The position numbers and the translations under genes are program-made. Source: Glandiceps talaboti (lineage: Eukaryota; Hemichordata; Enteropneusta; Spengelidae). Taken from it: DNA of 64,000 nucleotides. The notes beneath the pieces were generated by a model, which ran no database searches, was not told the DNA's origin, and was given only the letters and a program-made list of their open reading frames with translations. The first letter of the stretch is position 1. Each line of letters opens with the position of its first letter. The stretch spans positions 14,684,501 through 14,748,500 of the forward strand of contig NC_135566.1 of the NCBI RefSeq assembly GCF_964340395.1. Reading direction: 5' to 3'. Below are positions 55,619-64,000 of the stretch, in pieces.

Positions 55619-57957
55619 AATGCATTCTTTGCAATAAATGTAGCATCGTCATGACAGGACTGACACAAATTACTAATTAGCTGTTTCCCATATAGTCATT
55701 TACAAGATTAGTTGATATTGTTAAAAAACGGTATTACGTAGATAGTGACTTCAAATCTCATTCCATACTCCTCAAGACACGTACATGTATGGATATTAAA
55801 AAACGATACTTGAGATAATTGATTTGTAAAGGTGTTTGTTATGCTCATTGGCCTAAAAAAAATGGTGTGATCATTTCTTGACCATTTTAAAGGAAAATGC
55901 TACACAGGATGTTTTACTAGCTGAATCAAAATTGTTATTGGTCCGATATTATGGGAATGCAATATGATATTTAGAAAGGATACAGGAGCTGTAAATCATT
56001 CTCTGGTATTGCAGATTTGTATCCCGCACGCCATTCTTATCAATATTATACTTTATCTTGGTTGCTATGGTAACATGCTATATTACTAGGTTTAGTGTCA
56101 CAACATTGATGATAAAAAATTCAATTTTCTCTCACCATTTATTTCAAATCAAAGTAACAATGTTAATGAAATAAGTGGGCGTCCAGTTTTGACAACCATG
56201 GTGCCGGTGAATGAATGTAAAACCTGAGAACATGAAAATGCAATAAAGGGAAAAATAAATTGATGGTTAATAATTTCTATATCAACAAACTGTCTGTCAA
56301 TTATGTGTATCATTTTGTATATTTATAAATTGTATATTGAGAGTGAAATGCTACAAGCGATATCACGGTGTATACTGAGTGAAACAAGTTGTAATAATGT
56401 CTCTCCATTAAGGAAAAAAGGACTGAGTGCAAATTTTGTTGTTACATGTACATAGATGACATGTATATTGCATCTCTACAGGAGATGTACAAAACCTCTA
56501 CTGAACTCTCGATTTATTTGCATTTGCGTGAAATTTGATACATGAGTCTGCAGAGTGAGTGGTTCAAACTGTTTTCATATTTTCATACATGTAAGGCATA
56601 CAGACTCTATGATCTGATGAGATTTGTACAGTCAGGCAAGACATTGCCTATGTTAGGATTTATATCTGTGTAAACAGAGTTGTCTTGCAGAGCTATAGAC
56701 AAAGTTGGACCTGAGCAAAAGAATCATGACCTACAAACATGTATTTAATTTGGCACTATACTAATAAAATAGTACTATTCAAGACCATGGGATTCAAACA
56801 TTGGGGTTTTAAAAAAAATGCTGACATTCATAAACTCAGGTCAAAGGTCAATGATGTTACTGAACATTACTTTTACCATTGCATTGATAGTGGTTTGATG
56901 AGGACTGACTCTTGGGTGGAGGAATGTATGACACATCATACAGAGAGTACAATGTCTATTATAATCCTTTCCCTCTTTCTGTTAGCGGGGTTCCCCAACC
57001 TTAGCAAAAATACTGTTATTATAGTTATTTGAAAGTGTTTGTGTGGTACTGCATATCATGTATCAGTATAGCAGTTACAGACAAACACCACGCCAGGAAA
57101 TAGACATTTTCGTACGGGTTCTGGAGAGTCATTTCATGATTTTGCATCACCTTCAATTACTTGTGATTTCAGATAAACATCAAATTGATCTTTATAGGGC
57201 CATTGCATGATACATATAGGAGTCACCAAAAATAATATATTCATGGTGTAAATATTAATATTAATTATTAATATTTGACAATAATCAATACCATCACAAA
57301 ATGTTATATTCCAACCTCCACATATAAAGCAAATCAGTCTGTGTGGGCTACCCCATATGTGTTGCCCATCATGTAGTTTGACCATAATCACACAATCACA
57401 AAATTTAGCATTCCAACATCCAGCGATAATGCAAATTAGTTTGTATGGGTTGAAGATGATTTGTTTATACATAATGTGTGGATTGTTATTTAATGTACTT
57501 CATCAACAGTAGACTGCAGTGAACTGCACATGGGATCAACACCACTGGGAATTACACATCAGTCACACTAGCTTTGTTTTGTTAGTCACTCTGGCAAGTA
57601 ACACCTGCTTTTAATGAATTATTAAATCAATGTCCATATGATAAATATTCATTTTTTTAAAGGATTAACACAACGTGACTCGTGGAATTTCAATCGTTAC
57701 AGGTAGGCCAACTTTGTATGCACAATGTTGTTTTTTCTGAATGACTAGATGTAATGTTAATTTTTTGTGTAGGTTCATTTTAACTTCAGAAATGTATAGA
57801 AACAAAATGTGTGTGGTGTTCATCTGGATTTCACAGATAATCTGCTCTTTTGAAATGACTCTCCAGATCCATTTACAAGTGTTGGAAATGCCTTTATTTT
57901 TTGGTGTAATTCTTTCCTTTAAAGATTGAAAAATAGGTTTGTTTATAATGTTCAAAA

Positions 57958-58232
<275 letters not shown>

Positions 58233-58455
58233 CATATTACTGATACATACATATAATACTTCAGTAACGCTGTCAATTTCCATAAAACCTCTTTCAAATT
58301 ATAGAAGAAAACAAGAAAGCAAGGCTTCACATCTACCAATATGTGTAAAATCAGATAAGAATAAGAGAGAAAGACTGAAAAGTGCAATTGTATGTCAGTC
58401 CTGAAATATAATATCATTCTAAATGTCAAATGTGGGTGCGTGTATTATCTTACAG

Positions 58456-58565
58456 AACTTGAAGCAAATGTGTATCTTGATAGATACATATCATATGTCA
58501 CATCTGAAATTATGAAACTAGATGAAATGTTGCCTTTAGGAAATGTCAGATCTCTTTACTATAAA
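58456..58565 (+). CDS. Tentative 110-base exon, unknown protein
   Basis: Acceptor GTATTATCTTACAG and donor AAA|GTAGGTTG. Encodes an amphipathic segment (LEANVYLDRYISYVTSE.., MLPLGNVRSLYYK) with codon-like composition, in phase with the exon at 54199. No later exon was found in the window. Function unknown. Confidence 0.38.
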
Positions 58566-58594
58566 GTAGGTTGCTGAAATTAAAAAAGGAGTAA

Positions 58595-59950
58595 CTAGAA
58601 ATGTGTTCAGTTGTACATTAAATTTGCAAATCAAAGCATTGCATATGTTTTCATGCTAAGATCCATAATATTGACGAGAACAAAATATTTTTCCATAAAA
58701 AAACAAGTATATTGCTGAAGTTTAATGAAAACAGCCAGCTATGTGTACAGTTGTATTTTCAAAAACCCAGACCCACACATTACATTTGTCATATATTTGC
58801 ATAATACACTGGCATCCATAATATTGACCCGAACAAATATCACAAATATCTCATACACTGTATCGCTGATGTTAAATAACCAGCTACGTGTATATGGTTG
58901 TGCAGTTGTACTTGCAAATCCTTCATTCTCACATACATGTTTGTTTGTCATATATTTGCATAATACATTGGAATCAATAATATTGAACAGGACAAATATC
59001 AAATACTTTACCATAAAATAATATTAAAAGAAAAATAACCCGCTATATGTACAGTTCCTTAGCCAACGCATTATGATAGGTGATATTGGACTTGGAGTCA
59101 TTGTATTTGCATGATACATCCATGTGACAACCAGGACTAACACCAGTTTTCCAGAAACCATACCGCTGAAATGAAATCAAACTTACCAGCTAGTGTTTAA
59201 GTACAGAAGTGTTTGTGACCTGACCCAGTCATTTGACCTGACCCAGTCATTTTGTTCAAAGTTGAATATTTATAGGATACACTCGAATTCGTATTATTTC
59301 ACCAGGACAACATCCAAATAATTTTCTTTAACCTGCATGCTGAAATCTATCAAAATTTTTTAAAAAGTATAGTTGTTTCTGCCAATCCACGACCCACACA
59401 TTATGTTTAAGTTAATTAAATATTTGCTTGATACACCGAAGTCCATATTATTGACCAGGGTATTTATACATTCCATAAACTGTGTCATTGAAATTTATTA
59501 ACATAATAACCAATAGTTACAGTTATGTACAGTTTGTACAGGGAGTTATATTTGTGAATCTCTGACCCTCACCTTACGTTAGCCGTATATATGCTGGAGA
59601 CACTGGAATCCATATTATTGACCAGAATGCGATAAAATTATTTTCTATAAACTTTATGACTGAAATGAAACAAAAATAACCACTACGTGTACAGTAACTG
59701 TTGTATTTTCAAATCCCTGACCCATACATAGCGTGAAATGAATAGTTGTATTAAAGAGACATTGAAATCCATATTTCAGACGAGAACCCAAACTTTATCA
59801 CTGAAATAAAAGAAAAGTGACCATGTATACAGTAACTGGAATATTTTCAAATCCCTGACCCATACATTACGTCAGTTGAATATTGTTAGGAGGCACTGGA
59901 ATCCATATTATTGACCAGGACAAAATCATTACAATTATGTGAAAGGCAAA
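58595..59950. repeat. Degenerate ~150-bp tandem array, about 9 copies
   Basis: TGTACAGTTGTATTTTCAAA, CCCTGACCCACACATTACG, GATACACTGGAATCCATA and TATTGACCAGGACAAA recur in this order about every 150 bases. Copies are 70-85% alike by eye. It starts 30 bases after the tentative exon at 58456. Confidence 0.75.
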
Positions 59951-60492
59951 TAAATCATAACTGTATTCAGCTATCAATGATTATAATTGATTAGTTGGCA
60001 AAGAAAACAGAGCTGGTAATTGACGTTTACAATGTATGCACACACATACACATACACACACATAGAATATTCACACAATATAGGGTTAATTGCTTTTATT
60101 GTGGGCTTGCACATGGTGACATACTGTTTTCATAATTTTATTAAAAACTTTGGAAATTGATATGTTGTAGTGAATGTACTCGAAATTAGAATATAGGTTA
60201 AAGTAAGATATATTAAAATGATAATAATATGACAAGTTGGAACTCAAATATTGATATTTCAGATAATTGCTACCAAACTAGATTACATATCACTCTTGTT
60301 GAATTTGACAGGTCTGTATTTTTCCGAAGTAGGCCAGGTTCTATCGCTATGACAACCAGTTAGATCACACATAGTAATGTACACAGTTAATGTATGTACA
60401 GAGATGCAGTCTATGTACAACATCCATGCTGTATTTTTTTTTTGACATGAACATGAGTTCTACCAATAGCAAGTGGTGCCTAAATTTATACA

Positions 60493-60894
60493 GTCAATTT
60501 CACAATACCATGCAGCTTTTCTGTTTGATACAATCATACTGAAGCAAATAAGAAAGTGGACATGCCACACTTAAACTTAGATAGCAAGATTGAGAGTACA
60601 GTTTCTTGCTACATTTTGTCTAAGTGAAATGAACTACACATGCCACCACACAGACATCACATGAACACCACAATTTTATACGCCCTTTCATCAGGTGTTT
60701 GTTACTGAGAAAAAGATTGGCACCCGATGTCTGCATAGAGTTGCAATACATTTAAATGGTCTATTGCATTCATACTCAATGTAGCGAAAAATGCAATCTT
60801 GCTATTGAAGTGTGGCATATGCAGTTTCTTGTTGATTTCAGCGTGGTTGTATCAAAACAGAAAAGCTGCACGGTATTTTGAAATTCACTGTGCT
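60493..60894. mobile_element. Foldback MITE with CAGCTTTTCTGTTT arms
   Basis: AATACCATGCAGCTTTTCTG.. ATGCCACACTTAAACTTAG at the left; ATAGCAAG/CTTGCTAT and AAGTGTGGCATATGCAG..GAAAAGCTGCACGGTATT at the right, reversed. Arms about 110 bases. Confidence 0.75.
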
Positions 60895-61857
60895 TTAGTA
60901 AGTAGAATATTGCAGTTGCCAGTTATCTTTTAAATCAACAGTAAAAATTACGCCCCGAAAATGTATAATCTTAGCTTGTGCTCCTTTAAATGTACGTCCA
61001 ATGCACACACCTACAGAAGTGTTCTCCCCAGGATAGATTTCAAGGATGATGGCTAATTTGCATATGTATTTACATATAAATAACTTGGTAATTTGCATAT
61101 TGATTTGCATAGTGATCAGTATTTCGTATGTGTGTCTTCAACACTGGAACAAACTCTGACATGTTTATTTTAACACATACATTGTATATTGTACACTGAG
61201 GATTAGCCATATCTCTTCAAGTATTATTATGATATTGTCATTCAAAGATTACTAAAGCTCAAGGATGGTAAAGTATTTTGAAGCACGGTAGAAACCTGCC
61301 AAGCATGGTGGCCTAGATGGCAAGGAAGGTGTTTGCACGGTGCTTTCTCTATAGTGGGGAGAACACTGCTACATGTCCATTAAGTTTGTGACATCACTAC
61401 AGCAACAGCTAAGAGAACCTCAACTGATATGGTTGTTTGCACTTCTCTTTCTTCTGCTAAACTAACCGATTCTGAACCAATTTACTTTGAATCAGATCAA
61501 AACACCTGAGGGAAGTAGATGTACTTTTCATCTGGTTTTAATAGCTACATTTGTTTGGAACCAGTTCAACTGCAATTAAGAACACAGGAACCAAATTTGA
61601 TCAAATTCAGGAATGAGCTACTGACAATTTATTGACAAGCTAGACTGAAGGATTTATCAAGTAATTAAGGGAATGTCCGCAATGGTTAATATTTCAGTCT
61701 ATTTGTAATTAAAAGGACATACACTTAAGTAAATAGAGGAATGAATTGTTGTCCATATTGGGTAAACTTTTAGCTCTCCCTTCAGACAGTGCCCCATTTG
61801 TACATTAGCTCAAGAACAAAAAGACATATATAGACACAAGCGGTGTTTTGTTAAGTG

Positions 61858-61979
61858 CAGTAAGCAGGTAAAATCTACCGGGTTCCCTGGTAATTTTACC
61901 AGGAGTCCAAAACAAAATTATGGTAGATTGTCTGGGAAACTTTGTGTTACCAGGGTTCCCCAACCTTAGCAAAAACACT
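61858..61979. mobile_element. CAGTG/CACTG-ended element (hAT-like), reverse copy
   Basis: GCAGGTAAAATCTACC at one end and GGTTCCCCAACCTTAGC..AACACTG at the other; matches 32721-32871 in reverse orientation. Confidence 0.6.
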
Positions 61980-62301
61980 GACAAGTATCTGTCCCAGTAT
62001 TATCAGATATAACCATTTTGCTCTTATCGGTATATTTGACCCTTACCAAGACCCTCTGTCAAAATTTAAAAAATTCATGAAATAATGCTTCAATGGTAAA
62101 CTACTTTTACTTTGTGTCTGTACTGCTTGAAATCATGTCTTTGTACAGTTGACGGTTTTGGTCATTTCAAAATATTGAAGTTGAGGGGTACATCACACAG
62201 AAGTAAAATATTTAAGTTGAGGGGTGTGTGTCATGAATGAAGACTTGTTACCAGCAGATACATCTTGCGTAGTTTCTGACCTTAAATTTAGAACGTTTTC
62301 A

Positions 62302-63430
62302 GACTGAAGACATTTCAACTTTGAGGTTAAGAAATTAACAGACACACTGAAGATATTTCAACTTTGGTGTTACAAATTAACACACACTGAAGATATTTCA
62401 ACTTTGGTGTTACAAATTAACACACACTGAAGATATTTCAACTTTGGTGTTACAAATTAACACACACTGAAGATATTTCAACTTTGGTGTTACAAATTAA
62501 CACACACTGAAGATATTTCAACTTTGGTGTTACAAATTAACACACACTGAAGATATTTCAACTTTGGTGTTACAAATTAACACACACTGAAGATATTTCA
62601 ACTTTGGTGTTACAAATTAACACACACTGAAGATATTTCAACTTTGGTGTTACAAATTAACACACACTGAAGATATTTCAACTTTGGTGTTACAAATTAA
62701 CACACAGTGAAGATATTTCAACTTTGGTGTTACAAATTAACACACACTGAAGATATTTCAACTTTGGTGTTACAAATTAACACACACTGAAGATATTTCA
62801 ACTTTGGTGTTACAAATTAACACACACTGAAGATATTTCGACTTTGGTGTTACAAATTAACACACACTGAAGATATTTCGACTTTGGTGTTACAAATTAA
62901 CACACACTGAAGATATTTCAACTTTGGTGTTACAAATTAACACACACTGAAGATATTTCAACTTTGGTGTTACAAATTAACACACACTGAAGATATTTCA
63001 ACTTTGGTGTTACAAATTAACACACACTGAAGATATTTCAACTTTGGTGTTACAAATTAACACACACTGAAGATATTTCAACTTTGGTGTTACAAATTAA
63101 CACACACTGAAGATATTTCAACTTTGGTGTTACAAATTAACACACACTGAAGATATTTCAACTTTGGTGTTACAAATTAACACACAGTGAAGATATTTCA
63201 ACTTTGGTGTTACAAATTAACACACACTGAAGATATTTCAACTTTGGTGTTACAAATTAACACACACTGAAGATATTTCAACTTTGGTGTTACAAATTAA
63301 CACACACTGAAGATATTTCAACTTTGGTGTTACAAATTAACACACACTGAAGATATTTCAACTTTGGTGTTACAAATTAACACACAGTGAAGATATTTCA
63401 ACTTTAATGTTAAGAAATTAACAAACACAA
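62302..63430. repeat. 40-bp minisatellite, about 28 highly uniform copies
   Basis: Unit ACACACTGAAGATATTTCAA-CTTTGGTGTTACAAATTAAC, exactly 40 bases. The edge copies (62302 and 63381-63425, with GGTTAAGAAATTAAC) are diverged, the inner ones nearly identical. Single variants: CACACAGTGA at about 62701, 63181 and 63381; TTTCGAC at about 62839 and 62879. Confidence 0.97.
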
Positions 63431-64000
63431 CACACACACACATATATATCTCATTTATCGTACTGTGCATGGCTGATTATTGGACACAGTTCATCAAAGT
63501 TTCAAATTGTATTGTGTGATATTCCATGCATGACTTGGTCTACTGTGGCAACTTATTGATTCGTATGATGGGTGTTCTAATCAGATATGACAGTAACCTC
63601 ATGTGTTAATGTCAGTAATGTTATTCAGAACAAGTGGTGCATAGCACTGATACAGAGTCTAATGACTTTTGTATAGGTTATTAATTATTCATGTATTTTC
63701 TCAGAAGTCAAGCATATTACTGATTTTCACATCTGGGTGCTTAATGCGAAATTAGAATAATTGAGATCCAGATGTGGTTGAGACATGCACAGTATGTAGA
63801 GATTACTTATAACCTAGGTTTTGCTGACAATGGAAAAGATGGAGATGGGGGTGGGGGAAGTGTGGGTTGTGGAGTGGTGATTCCACAAGTGTTTTTGACT
63901 GTCTATGCAGAAACACTGAAGATGATTTAAAAAACCAAAAAAAACCCCAAAACAATACTGTTGCACATATGCAAAAACAATTACAGTTAAAGTGCGTGCA
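63431..64000. other. No feature recognised
   Basis: Starts with a short CACACATATATAT run, then AT-rich DNA with a GGGGGTGGGGG patch at 63847 and an A/C-rich end. No frame with splice sites stands out. Confidence 0.4.

Larger units (their letters stand above)
59951..62301. other. Non-coding, repeat-rich
   Basis: Apart from the MITEs at 60493 and 61858 and GATTCTGAACC/GGAACCAGTTC words near 61467-61600, I see no gene. A minus frame at 60895-61110 (IYPGENTSVGVCIGRTF..) directly abuts the MITE and is unsupported. Confidence 0.4.

Noticed and set aside
56739-57032. 97-codon plus-strand frame
   Set aside because: Its 3' part overlaps a hAT-like transposon end; no splice sites or recognisable domain.
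58725-59021. Open frames on both strands over the 150-bp array
   Set aside because: Internal repeats of the degenerate tandem array; no coding signature.
62302-63430. CRISPR-like regular array
   Set aside because: Units are contiguous 40-mers without unique spacers, and the sequence is clearly animal.

Overview
The window reads as animal (metazoan) nuclear DNA, most likely from a marine invertebrate. It is AT-rich, has short exons with GTAAGT-type donors, long introns, many microsatellites and minisatellites, and several families of short non-autonomous DNA transposons. There is no prokaryotic layout, and I cannot name the species.

The window is dominated by one large minus-strand gene, running from a CpG-rich candidate promoter near 44.1-44.7 kb to a stop codon at 600. 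I placed 30 exons (2669-28196 and 600-2051) by splice consensus. Every one of their junctions joins in phase without a stop. A probable first exon at 44205-44253 gives a total of about 2750 codons. The product is a type I membrane receptor that I do not recognise as a named family. Its order is: signal peptide; complete six-bladed YWTD (LDL-receptor class B) propeller; six calcium-binding-type EGF modules; one sushi domain; 15 cadherin-like repeats; about six EGF modules; one transmembrane helix; and a 250-residue tail with two NPVY motifs and a DSGIQS motif. It looks like an LDL-receptor head and tail joined to a large cadherin stalk.

Region by region: 0-28.2 kb holds exons 2-31 with introns full of minisatellites and palindromic MITEs. 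28.2-44.2 kb is the long first intron (simple repeats, MITEs, a few coding-like fragments). 44.1-44.7 kb is the candidate promoter and first exon, enclosed by two inverted copies of a 0.5-kb element (40864-41379 and 45262-45776). 45.8-50.8 kb shows no convincing gene. 50.8-51.6 kb is CpG-rich and may start a divergent plus-strand gene, with tentative exons at 50891, 54199 and 58456 whose phases agree; its product is unknown. 58.6-64 kb is mostly repetitive, including a degenerate ~150-bp tandem array and a very uniform 40-bp minisatellite (62302-63430).
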